Shown here piece by piece: positions 53,774 to 61,385 of a DNA stretch of 64,000 nucleotides (position 1 is the stretch's first letter; the number at the start of each line of letters is the position of its first letter). Made by a program: the position numbers and the translations under genes. The notes beneath the pieces are model-generated. The model made no database searches. It saw only the letters and a list, made by a program, of their open reading frames with translations, and was not told the DNA's origin. The stretch lies in assembly GCA_028687575.1 (NCBI GenBank), contig JAQTZW010000005.1, positions 158,989-222,988 of the forward strand, given 5' to 3'. This DNA comes from Gallionella sp. GTDB lineage: Bacteria > Pseudomonadota > Gammaproteobacteria > Burkholderiales > Gallionellaceae.

Positions 53774-54315
53774 TTTGTCACCGGATGACTAATACGAATT
53801 TCCATCAATCGTTGCTGCAAGAGTGCTGCTGCGGATTCTGTGAAACCTGTGTTTCTCTCAAGCAGGATGAGATTGCGCAAAAAGCATCCATCGCGATGCG
53901 CCTTAAATGGGTATTCGTTGTCGTCTATAGCAATCCATTGTGGATAGCCATTTTCTTCTAAAAAAGATCCAATCTCGCGCATTCTTTGATAAGCACCGTC
54001 TCTTGAGAAAAATATTGGTGTCACACCAATAACACGCTCCGCCAACGCCGGTGGCAGAAAATCTTTTAGCGCATCAATTGAAAATTGCTGCCTCCATGTC
54101 GAGCTAATAACAATCCTCACTTCTGGGAATGGCTCAAGTGCCACGGCCAGCCGGTCGCAATGCTCAAACAAATTTTCGCCAGTCACTAGGTAGTTATTCT
54201 TGGTAACAAAACGGCGTTCTTCCGCGCTCAAGTTAAGCGCATCAGCTTGGCTGCATGGCTTCATGACAGCATTGGAATTATGCAGACATCCATCGAAATC
54301 CAAGAACAAAACCAT
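53770..54315 (-). CDS. HAD-family phosphatase, RNA-repair-associated type (HAD-2)
   Basis: 181 aa. Motif I MVLFLDFDGCLHNSN, motif II VISSTWRQQF, motif IV QWIAIDDNEYPF, and a C-terminal LLERNTGFTESAAALLQQRL that is shared by its paralogues (TGLTEEAVAAIIQRI in HAD-1). Slightly longer than the others, with an added segment at residues 20-50. Starts 23 bp after HAD-3 ends. Confidence 0.78.
   Translation of the reverse strand: MVLFLDFDGCLHNSNAVMKPCSQADALNLSAEERRFVTKNNYLVTGENLFEHCDRLAVALEPFPEVRIVISSTWRQQFSIDALKDFLPPALAERVIGVTPIFFSRDGAYQRMREIGSFLEENGYPQWIAIDDNEYPFKAHRDGCFLRNLILLERNTGFTESAAALLQQRLMEIRISHPVTK
53777..53794 (+). repeat. 18-bp dyad motif, copy 4
   Basis: GTCACCGGATGACTAATA, identical to copy 1 at 42722-42739. 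It encodes the last residues of HAD-2 (ISHPVT). Confidence 0.7.
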
Positions 54316-54338
54316 TTTCCCCTCCTCTACAAATAATT

Positions 54339-54767
54339 TTAAGGGCGAAGTCGCTCAATGATCGCGGCCACGTCCGCGTCGGTAAGTCCGGTACTGCCAT
54401 CGACCACATAAAGGTTCGGGTTGCCATTGAACACTTCGGGTATATCGTCCAAGGCAAGCCATTGGCCTGCATAGTTGTTGGCGCTGCACCAGCTCATAAT
54501 TTCCAAATCGCGCCGTCCATAACGACCTTCGCTCTCCAAGTTCGGTGTAGCGCCGACTATCCGATGCGCCAAATCCTCGCCGCCTCCGTAGGTGACGAAT
54601 TCCACCAGTTCATCGTGTCGGTACACCTCACGCCATGAGGTTGAAAAAACCACGTTAGCATTCGGACAGGCGCGCAAAATTTGCCATAGCAACGGCAGGC
54701 GGCAAAAGTCCGGCTCATGTCGCAGGTGAGGATGCAGCACGCCGTCGAAGTCGAGAAAGAGGATCAT
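54339..54767 (-). CDS. HAD-family phosphatase, RNA-repair-associated type (HAD-3)
   Basis: 142 aa from ATG 54767, which overlaps the HAD-4 stop (ATGA). Motif I MILFLDFDGVLHPHL, motif II FSTSWREVYRHDELVEF, motif IV QWLALDDIPEVF and C-terminal STGLTDADVAAIIERL. Closest in layout to HAD-1 (both contain TYGGGEDLAHRIVG / TQGGGEDLVHRFIG), indicating a recent duplication. Confidence 0.78.
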   Translation of the reverse strand: MILFLDFDGVLHPHLRHEPDFCRLPLLWQILRACPNANVVFSTSWREVYRHDELVEFVTYGGGEDLAHRIVGATPNLESEGRYGRRDLEIMSWCSANNYAGQWLALDDIPEVFNGNPNLYVVDGSTGLTDADVAAIIERLRP

Positions 54768-55245
54768 GACCGGCCACTTTCTAGTTTTGCACGCAGCTCG
54801 TCCATTGCACCAGCAGTGCCGCCTAAGCCACCCCACTCATTAGTGTGAATGAGACGGTGACGTTTGTTATCCGGCCAGTCGGTATTGTTGTCGTCGATGG
54901 CAACCCAGTCTTTAATTCCTCGCGAATTTGCGCAGATATTGATTTGTTCATATCTTGTGAGGCTATCCCAAATTGGCCGTTCGTCGTTTTCGTGTGCCAG
55001 GTCGCGCCAGCAACTTTGGATTGCAGGCGATCAGGCAAGTGTTCTTTTGCTCGTTTGAAACTAAGCGTCCAGACCCAACTCGTTGAGAGGATGATTTTCA
55101 CATTCGGATACGGCTCCAACAGATCGGCCAATAGTTCCGCGTGTTCAAATAGGTTATGGCCGTCACAGCGAAGCACCACACCGCTTTTGGTCATGAAAGC
55201 TTCGTTCGGGTGGAGTACGCCGTCAAAATCAAGGAAGAGGATCAT
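54764..55245 (-). pseudogene. Frameshifted HAD-family phosphatase (HAD-4)
   Basis: ATG 55245 opens MILFLDFDGVLHPNEAF with motif II LSTSWVWTL. At about 54993-54997, after GATWH, the frame is lost: the 0 frame gives KTTNGQFGIAS... to 54823. The other frame gives ENDERPIWDSLTRYEQI, then DWVAIDDNNTDWPDNKRH (motif IV), ending LESGRS at 54764 exactly where HAD-3 begins. One base appears to have been lost. It is either a real inactivation or a sequencing error; restoring it gives about 160 aa. Confidence 0.82.
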
Positions 55246-55991
55246 ATCTCAAGCACCAATTTTGGATCAAAATCAAAGTTTTCCGAGACGCGATAGGTCA
55301 CATATCCACGCGGATTGCAAAGTACGCGAGTACCGTTCACCTCATAGTCCAAATTGTCGTGCGTGTGTCCGTGTATCCACAGATCCATTTTGCCGAACAG
55401 ATAATCCAGTTCAGATGCAAAACAAGCTGAGATTGGACTATTCTTAAATTTTTCCACAACTGATCGTGCCGACGGCAAATGATGCGTCACCACAACGGTC
55501 TTGCCGTCAAATGGGGAATCCAGTTTTTCTGTCAACCATGCCAGCGACCGCTCGTGTAGTTCGATAGAAAATGCGGGACTAAACAGCCCACTTCCTTCAC
55601 GGATCACGCGAAAATCGTTCAAGCAATTTTGCCCATCACTCATAGCAGTAGTTTTGTTTGCCTCGCCAAATAATTTGAAGTCTGTCCAGAGCGTACTTCC
55701 AAGGAAACGTACTCCGTTTATTACAACATATTCATCATCGAGCAAATGCACGCCGCATTGATCGGTAGCGATACGCATGAGTTCCAGCGTATCCAGACGC
55801 TGCGTGCCATAAAATTCATGATTACCTGGCACATAAATTATTTCCTTGTTTGGAAACGCTTCACGCGCCCAGATGATGCCGTTCGATTTCTTCGCTATAT
55901 CGCCAGCCAGCACCACAACATCGGCATCCGTTTTGAATGGCTCAAACGTCGAAAATTCAAGGTGTAAATCACTCAGAATGTAGAGTTTCAT
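55242..55991 (-). CDS. Calcineurin-like metallophosphoesterase
   Basis: 249 aa from ATG 55991 (MKLYILSDLHLEF), chosen because it overlaps the exonuclease stop as ATGA like its neighbours; ATG 56000 is an alternative. Motifs in order: SDLHLEF (DxH), VVLAGDIA (GD), VPGNHEFY (GNHE), VTHHLPS and HGHTHDN (GHxH), a complete dimetal site. Phosphodiesterase or phosphatase; with exonucleases and HAD phosphatases around it, a nucleic-acid substrate is likely but not shown. Confidence 0.86.
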   Translation of the reverse strand: MKLYILSDLHLEFSTFEPFKTDADVVVLAGDIAKKSNGIIWAREAFPNKEIIYVPGNHEFYGTQRLDTLELMRIATDQCGVHLLDDEYVVINGVRFLGSTLWTDFKLFGEANKTTAMSDGQNCLNDFRVIREGSGLFSPAFSIELHERSLAWLTEKLDSPFDGKTVVVTHHLPSARSVVEKFKNSPISACFASELDYLFGKMDLWIHGHTHDNLDYEVNGTRVLCNPRGYVTYRVSENFDFDPKLVLEI

Positions 55992-56497
55992 TTTTGACAT
56001 TCATTCCATGCCAACAAAGCCAGCCGGTTCACCTTCGCATCATCGAGAGCGTGATGACGGCGCAGACGTGGAACGTTACTGCTAAATGCTTTTTCAGCAA
56101 ATTGCTCAATGAATGTCGTATTGACCTTGTTCGCATAAAGCGACATAGGTTTGCCATCAAGGTTTTTCGGCCAGAATGCAACATCATTGAAGATCTCTTG
56201 TATCCAAGGCCAATCCCATGATAAGGAATCAGTTACCAGCTGTACCGGCTGCTCAAAGTTTTCAATCCAGCTGCCAAGAAGCATAGCTAACTCGTTCATG
56301 GTCATGAGCACATCGCCACCCTGCAGGTGCGGTAAAACTGCCTCCTGGACGAAAGCTGAGCAATCCTTTGGTTGATAGGTGTCGGACAGTTCGGCGTAGA
56401 ACTCGTTGATTCCATCCTCGGATACAAGACCGATACTGATCAGCTTGGGATCAATACCCAGTTCAGTAAATTCGGAATCGAAAAATAACAGGTGCAT
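55988..56497 (-). CDS. DEDD-type 3'-5' exonuclease (exo A)
   Basis: 169 aa from ATG 56497. RNase H-fold exoribonuclease of the small Rv2179c-like type: MHLLFFDSEFTELGIDPKLISIGLVSEDG gives the D-x-E pair, SWDWPWIQEIF the third acid and RRHHALDDAKVNRLAL the HxxxxD pair. Paralogue of the next gene upstream (same order and spacing of motifs). Starts at a TGATG overlap with exo B and overlaps the phosphoesterase gene. Confidence 0.82.
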   Translation of the reverse strand: MHLLFFDSEFTELGIDPKLISIGLVSEDGINEFYAELSDTYQPKDCSAFVQEAVLPHLQGGDVLMTMNELAMLLGSWIENFEQPVQLVTDSLSWDWPWIQEIFNDVAFWPKNLDGKPMSLYANKVNTTFIEQFAEKAFSSNVPRLRRHHALDDAKVNRLALLAWNECQK

Positions 56498-57009
56498 CAC
56501 ATTCCCCTTTTGATGGCAAATTTCCAAGCAAACTGTAGGCTTCTAGCGTCCACAAGAGCGTGATGCCTTCGTCCTCCATTGGTTTTCCAATAGTCCGTAA
56601 GCCCCTGTTCGTAGCGTCGAATCTGATAGTCATGGTTGAAGTAAATCGTGCCGCATTTACGGCGTAGGTTTTTAGGCCAGCAACCGTAAAATTGGAAAAG
56701 TTGTTCAACCCACGGCCAATCAAAGAATGGCGCATCGCTTCGCAAAATCACCTCTTTGTCGGATAGACTCTCGATCCAATCCTTGAGGCGCGCGGCAAGT
56801 TCAGCTTCTCTCATGCGGCATTCGCCGCCGTTTAAGAGAGGCAAAACATATTGCACAACAAAGTCTGAGCAATTGTCTGGATGCCATGTATCGGACAATT
56901 CAGCATAAAACTCGCGCCCATCCTGGGCTATACATCCAATACTAATAAGCATTGGCACACCGTTTATTTTGTCGATATTGCTGAACTCGGTATCAAACCA
57001 GACTTGCAT
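56497..57009 (-). CDS. DEDD-type 3'-5' exonuclease (exo B)
   Basis: 170 aa. MQVWFDTEFSNIDKINGVPMLISIGCIA gives the D-x-E pair, FFDWPWVEQLFQFYG the third acid and GGRRHHALVDARSLQFAW the final H and D. Paralogue of exo A, with the shared REFYAELSDTWHPDNCSDFV / NEFYAELSDTYQPKDC segment. AGGAGC precedes ATG 57009. First gene of the eight-gene operon; a perfect palindrome lies 30 bp upstream. Confidence 0.83.
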   Translation of the reverse strand: MQVWFDTEFSNIDKINGVPMLISIGCIAQDGREFYAELSDTWHPDNCSDFVVQYVLPLLNGGECRMREAELAARLKDWIESLSDKEVILRSDAPFFDWPWVEQLFQFYGCWPKNLRRKCGTIYFNHDYQIRRYEQGLTDYWKTNGGRRHHALVDARSLQFAWKFAIKRGM

Positions 57010-57038
57010 CTATAGCTCCTGAATTTTTTCGGGAATTT

Positions 57039-57058
57039 CACTTCCTATATAGGAAGTG
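57039..57058. promoter_or_regulatory. Perfect 20-bp palindrome upstream of the exonuclease/HAD operon
   Basis: CACTTCCTATATAGGAAGTG, fully self-complementary, between the stop of the 88-aa gene (57061) and the exo B start (57009). It contains a TATAT centre and no T-tract, so an operator is more likely than a terminator. Confidence 0.65.
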
Positions 57059-57060
57059 GA

Positions 57061-57327
57061 TCATGGGGGCGACGCGCTCAACCCTGCCAATTCCTGCTTC
57101 TCCCAGCTCGACAGGTGGTTGTATTGTGCGGCGTTTGCTTCCGCCTCGATCTCCTGCCCCAACTGCATCTCGAACGCTGCTTGGTATTCCTGCGAATCGA
57201 TCAACGCCTGCACCTTCACAGGCCAGCCCAACATCCAGCGGTTTGCCAACTCGATACCCATACGTGTTTTTGTTATCAGGCTATGCAATTCTTTGGGGTA
57301 TGCCTGCGGTTTATATAATTTTTGCAT
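57061..57327 (-). CDS. Small unknown protein upstream of the exonuclease/HAD operon
   Basis: 88 aa, with a good ribosome binding site (GGAGGAAT) before ATG 57327. Sequence MQKLYKPQAYPKELHSLITKTRMGIELANRWMLGWP suggests a helical soluble protein. A C-terminal part rich in E and A follows (MQLGQEIEAEANAAQYNHLSSWE). No family recognised. Same strand as the operon, 51 bp ahead of it. Confidence 0.55.
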   Translation of the reverse strand: MQKLYKPQAYPKELHSLITKTRMGIELANRWMLGWPVKVQALIDSQEYQAAFEMQLGQEIEAEANAAQYNHLSSWEKQELAGLSASPP

Positions 57328-57431
57328 TCTGTATTCCTCCGGCAGAACACTTGTGAAGTATAGTTATAAGGTAATCTTATAAACTCATTTTGTAAATATA
57401 TATTATTTATATTCAAATAGTTACAATGTGT

Positions 57432-57480
57432 TTTGTTAACACTTTGTCATCAGTTTGTTAACACTTTGTCAACACTTTGA
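57432..57480. repeat. 22-bp-period direct repeats (iteron-like)
   Basis: TTTGTTAACACTTTGTCA occurs at 57432-57449 and 57454-57471, with a third partial copy GTCAACACTTTGA at 57468-57480, in a gene-free A/T-rich stretch (57328-57524). Resembles iterons or a protein-binding array between the relaxase end and the next operon. A 5' context near 57389-57420 is almost pure A/T. Confidence 0.6.
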
Positions 57481-57524
57481 AAAAGGCATGCAAAAAAATA
57501 TCTTTAATTTACATAGCGTTACAA

Positions 57525-59690
57525 TTATCGAGTCTGAAGCAGTTTTTTATATTTTTGAGAGCATATTTTTACGTCCGGCTTGCCATTTTTATACCTAATT
57601 TGGAATTTCTCCCCTATGAGCATTTTCTTGAATGCTTCGTCCATTGGAAGTTTTCGCAAATATCCCCGACGCACTTCAATAAATACGGCGTCTGCTTCAA
57701 TCGAATGAACGGCCCCCGTATAACTTCCACGTACCAAATCGGCGGACTGAGCGTCAGCAGTCATGCAACGACTACGCTCCGTTTCAACCGATTGGTTTAA
57801 ATTGTCATCAGCAAACATGAAACCATGTTTTGCGGCTAACTCAACGCATAATTGCCGGAAATTGACATCACCAGTAATCGTGAGCTTCCCATATTTCTGT
57901 ACACCCAATTGCAACGCGGCAAGTACCGTATCTGGATCGTTCTGTTGTGCGATATTAATTTTTTCACCGACATCAGTAAAAGACAGCGTGCCGCTGGCAC
58001 TTCGATACTCGATTGCTCCGCGTGCCAAATCAACGATGGCACTAAAATTCCGAATATCCGCTGGCGCGGGTTTAAGAGGAAAAACCGTGCTGCTCTGACC
58101 GGATAATTGCGCTTCATCTTTGATGGCATCCAACTCTGATTTTTTCTTGCGTTTTACTTTGAGCTGCTTGGCCGCATCTACGGCCTGTTGCTGCTGAACT
58201 GTCGCCTCCAGCGTTGCCAGCCATTCGGTATAATCCGGCAGTTTTGGTGAAATCAACGACTTGCGCGCGCTTGTGAGGTTTTCTTGTAAAGCGGCTTTCT
58301 TATCGGCCTGATGCTTGGCAAGAAGCATTTTCTGAATCTTCAGCCCGGCCGGATCTTGACGATATTTCTCGAACAGTACCTTCCGTTGTTGGCGCTGCAA
58401 CTCGGCAAGAGCCGTTCGCGCTTCCTGGTGACATTGCACCATCGCCTTTCTCTCAGACGCAACGCTAGCTCGTTGCGACGAAATCAAAGGGCGCTGCTCT
58501 GCCAGATATGAACGATATGCATCAATCAGTTTCTTTGGCTGCGCTTGCGGCTCTTTTGTTTGCACAACGTGCAATACTAGGTTGTCGCGATCTCGTTCAG
58601 AATCGTAGAGTAGGCCACGCTTCACCAACCCATTCCATCCGTAGGCCTTGCCAAGCTGACTGCCGGAAAATGACACGCCATCGCATTCGAACGAAAAACC
58701 ATTCATGCGTCCTGTACTGGCGATGTGGGCGCGGTACTTGATGCCATACGCTGACAATGCCTCTGCAAATTGTGTGGCCGTCAGCTCGCCGGGTTTTGAA
58801 TCAGTGTTGCGCCATAACGCATAGTCACTCTGGGCTTCGAGTGCATCGAGGTGAAGAATCTCATCGCTAGGCGGAAACAGGTTGTCTCGGTTACTGCCAT
58901 GATCAAACGGAATTTCAGAGTCATGACATAGCGGCCTTACTGGTCTATCCAAAACCGGAAATGACGGTGGTATTACTGCTCTCGTACCGAGACGAAGCCC
59001 TAAAGCAGCGGCTCGCTCACGGTATATTTGTGACTGCTCGAGGTCTCTGCCTACATCAGGCTTGTCCTCGGCTTTTGGAAAATGCTCATCAAAAATCCTG
59101 TCTATGATTTTTTGCAATCGCTCTTTGGGCGGCATTCTGTCCAGTCGATCAGCAAGTTCCTGTTCCCCCTTCTTTAATCTTGTTCTATCCGGCGAAACAG
59201 CATTGCCTTCACGATCAAGCTCAACACCTTTGGTGACCGTCAGGCCGTGGTCGCGTTCGAGCTGCTGAATAATTTTGGTGCTGATTAGGTTTTCGTTCTT
59301 GCCAAGATACAACCGCCCATCAAGGCCAATCCGCGAGGCGATGATGTGGATGTGCTGCCCTTTGGCGTCATCGTGCTGAATATAGGCGCGCTGGTGCAGA
59401 TCTGTAAAACCCATGCGACGCATGTAATCGTCGGCAACCTTTACCCATTGCTCATCGTTTAATATTTCGCCAGTTGGAAGACGTAGCGAGTTGTGCCAGA
59501 CGGGCTTCTTGATGTCAGGTCTGACTTGTCGCGTAATTGCAAATTCAGAGGCAAGTTCGGATGGCGTAGCGCCATCCATGTTGCCGCCCAAATGCCGTCC
59601 CGGTTCAACATCGTTTCTGTCACGCTCAAAGGCGTAATTCAGTGCGCCTCTGAACCCGCGTCCCCGACTAATTTTTTGCATTCCCTTCAT
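57525..59690 (-). CDS. Relaxase, MOBP/TraI-like with LPD7 domain
   Basis: 721 aa. Relaxase domain N-terminal: catalytic-Tyr context GALNYAFERDRND near residue 18, and histidine triad YIQHDDAKGQHIHIIASR near 103-120. C-terminal about 575-700 matches the large polyvalent-protein LPD7 domain (YRSASGTLSFTDVGEKI; LQLGVQKYGKLTITGD). It nicks oriT and pilots the strand into the recipient. ATG 59690 overlaps mobC/traJ; ATG 59681 is an alternative. With the oriT-side genes it forms an IncP-like mobilization set; no mating-pair genes are in the window. Confidence 0.9.
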   Translation of the reverse strand: MKGMQKISRGRGFRGALNYAFERDRNDVEPGRHLGGNMDGATPSELASEFAITRQVRPDIKKPVWHNSLRLPTGEILNDEQWVKVADDYMRRMGFTDLHQRAYIQHDDAKGQHIHIIASRIGLDGRLYLGKNENLISTKIIQQLERDHGLTVTKGVELDREGNAVSPDRTRLKKGEQELADRLDRMPPKERLQKIIDRIFDEHFPKAEDKPDVGRDLEQSQIYRERAAALGLRLGTRAVIPPSFPVLDRPVRPLCHDSEIPFDHGSNRDNLFPPSDEILHLDALEAQSDYALWRNTDSKPGELTATQFAEALSAYGIKYRAHIASTGRMNGFSFECDGVSFSGSQLGKAYGWNGLVKRGLLYDSERDRDNLVLHVVQTKEPQAQPKKLIDAYRSYLAEQRPLISSQRASVASERKAMVQCHQEARTALAELQRQQRKVLFEKYRQDPAGLKIQKMLLAKHQADKKAALQENLTSARKSLISPKLPDYTEWLATLEATVQQQQAVDAAKQLKVKRKKKSELDAIKDEAQLSGQSSTVFPLKPAPADIRNFSAIVDLARGAIEYRSASGTLSFTDVGEKINIAQQNDPDTVLAALQLGVQKYGKLTITGDVNFRQLCVELAAKHGFMFADDNLNQSVETERSRCMTADAQSADLVRGSYTGAVHSIEADAVFIEVRRGYLRKLPMDEAFKKMLIGEKFQIRYKNGKPDVKICSQKYKKLLQTR

Positions 59691-60057
59691 CGGGTTCTCC
59701 CGTGCCGAGCAGATCGCGACGAAGCGCCTTTACTTGTGAAAGTACCTCTCCCAGAAAATTCGATGGATAGCCACTGGCTCGCCCTTGGTTGATTGCAGTT
59801 TGAAATTGATTCAAGTTGGCGGCCAGCCGGGCAAGTTCAATCCATGCTTCGCGGTTGACAGCCGGAATTGAGAAAGGAAGTTGGTCAATAGCAGCCATGC
59901 GCAGCCACTCACCACGCTCAAAATTAGACCGGCGCACATCAAGCAAATTTAGCTCATGCTTGTTCAGACGCACAGACACGCAATGGTTCCTGCGCTCATT
60001 TACTTCAAGCGGAATCGGCCCGCGCCGACGCTTACGATCTTCATTTATTTTAGTCAT
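59668..60057 (-). CDS. MobC/TraJ-like relaxosome accessory protein
   Basis: 129 aa. Basic N-terminus (KINEDRKRRRGPIPLEVNERR), then a ribbon-helix-helix-like NHCVSVRLNKHELNLLDVRRSNF. A helical ELARLAANLNQFQTAINQG typical of MobC/TraJ relaxosome proteins follows. Likely binds the inverted repeat at 60119-60156 and recruits the relaxase. Overlaps the relaxase start by 23 bp. Confidence 0.82.
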   Translation of the reverse strand: MTKINEDRKRRRGPIPLEVNERRNHCVSVRLNKHELNLLDVRRSNFERGEWLRMAAIDQLPFSIPAVNREAWIELARLAANLNQFQTAINQGRASGYPSNFLGEVLSQVKALRRDLLGTGEPDEGNAKN

Positions 60058-60118
60058 AAAACCTCCATCAAGGTTGTTTAATTGATATTGCGAGCGGAGC
60101 GAGTAGCCCGCCGCAGGC

Positions 60119-60163
60119 GCAAGGAGAATTCAAGCGAAGCGCGAATTAGCCCTTGCTCCTGAG
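60119..60163. other. Candidate origin of transfer (oriT), IncP-like
   Basis: Imperfect inverted repeat GCAAGGAGAATTC (60119-60131) and GAATTAGCCCTTGC (60143-60156), followed at once by TCCTGAG (60157-60163), close to the TCCTG of IncP-type nic sites. It lies between a leftward traJ/relaxase unit and a rightward traK-traL-traM unit, exactly where RP4 has its oriT. The nick position itself is not proven. Confidence 0.6.
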
Positions 60164-60284
60164 TAATCTTACGCATGAAAAGTAGAACAAAAATATCAAT
60201 AAAAAAATTGTTATTTATAGACTTAGGCGTAATCACGAAATCAACAATAATGGATACAAATCAACAAATAACAGATAAAGACGA

Positions 60285-60635
60285 ATGAAGAATCTTGAAG
60301 AATTCTTGGCAAAAACTAAACCCGGAGCAAAAAAATCGCGGCTGCACGAATTTTTGCCAGCGCTGAAATCCCTACAGGAAAGAAAATACACGCTGAAACA
60401 AATTCAAGATTTTCTGAAGGAAAACGAGGTTGAAGTTTCGGTCGCATGGCTGTCAGCATTTTTGCGAACAAACATCAATTCAAACGATAGGCAGAACTTG
60501 AATGTTCCTTCAGTCAAAAAACGACCAGCAGCAAGTACATCAGGAGAAAACCCGTTGCGCGCCCTATCGGGCAAACCGAAGGAGGGGGAGTTCAATCCTA
60601 TTCCGCCGGTCAAAATTGAAATTGATAATTCTTGA
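60285..60635 (+). CDS. TraK-like oriT-binding protein
   Basis: 116 aa. N-terminal half lysine-rich and helical (KNLEEFLAKTKPGAKKSRLHEFLPALKSL; TLKQIQDFLKENEVEVSVAWLSAFL), a disordered linker, and an end EFNPIPPVKIEIDNS. This echoes the RP4 TraK layout, which ends in a similar FNPTP segment. First gene of the rightward unit from the candidate oriT, before TraL. Similarity is weak, so the call rests on layout as much as on sequence. Confidence 0.6.
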   Translation: MKNLEEFLAKTKPGAKKSRLHEFLPALKSLQERKYTLKQIQDFLKENEVEVSVAWLSAFLRTNINSNDRQNLNVPSVKKRPAASTSGENPLRALSGKPKEGEFNPIPPVKIEIDNS

Positions 60636-60645
60636 AAGGAAACAA

Positions 60646-61380
60646 ATGAACAGCATTCACATGGTGTTACAAGGTAAAGGCGGAGTAGGTAAATCGTTAG
60701 TTGCCGTACTTTTGGCTCAATATCTCCAAAGCAAAGGCGGCAATATTATTTGTGCCGACACAGATCCGGTTAATGCGACCTTTACACAATATGCATCGCT
60801 GAACGTGGCGCACATAGACATCGCAGAAGCTGGCAATGTGATCCAGCGCAAGTTTGACCCCTTAATGGAATTAATTATTTCCACCGAAGCTGATTTCGTT
60901 CTGGATAACGGAGCTGCGACTTTCATGCCGCTAACTCGCTATCTGTCAGAAAATGACATTTTTCGCATTATGTCCGAAGCAGGGAAACAGGTTTTCGTCC
61001 ATACGGTACTGACAGGTGGGCAAGCCAAGACAGACACGTACAACGGTTTTGTGGAACTGGTTAGCAAGGTGAATGACTTTGCAAAAATTGTCGTTTGGGA
61101 AAACGAATTCTGGGGGCGCGTTGAGTACGAAGGAACTAATCCAATTACCTCGACCAGACTTTTCAAAGATGCTGACAAGGCTGGAAAAATTGCCGGTGTC
61201 GTGAAGATTGTTGATCGTAGTCAGTCTGACACCTTTGTCGGAGACCTAAAGCAAATGACTGAAAGCCATATGACGTTGGCAGATGTAATGGCTTCTGATG
61301 AATTCAACTTTCTCGCAAAGAATAGATTGCAGAAGGTCGTTACGGGCATTTTTTCTGAACTTGGTAATGTGAGTTGGTGA
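60646..61380 (+). CDS. TraL-like ParA-type ATPase
   Basis: 244 aa from ATG 60646 after AAAGGA. Deviant Walker A VLQGKGGVGKSLVAVLLAQYL near residue 6-26, then CADTDPVNATF, in the ParA/MinD/TraL family. IncP TraL proteins of this type are encoded next to traK and have an accessory role in transfer. The long frame from 60502 overlaps the TraK-like gene and is not used. Confidence 0.82.
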   Translation: MNSIHMVLQGKGGVGKSLVAVLLAQYLQSKGGNIICADTDPVNATFTQYASLNVAHIDIAEAGNVIQRKFDPLMELIISTEADFVLDNGAATFMPLTRYLSENDIFRIMSEAGKQVFVHTVLTGGQAKTDTYNGFVELVSKVNDFAKIVVWENEFWGRVEYEGTNPITSTRLFKDADKAGKIAGVVKIVDRSQSDTFVGDLKQMTESHMTLADVMASDEFNFLAKNRLQKVVTGIFSELGNVSW

Positions 61381-61385
61381 TCGCG

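Noticed and set aside
57432..57480. Possible CRISPR from 18-bp repeats
   Set aside because: Spacing of only 4 bp between copies; fits an iteron-like or regulatory array.
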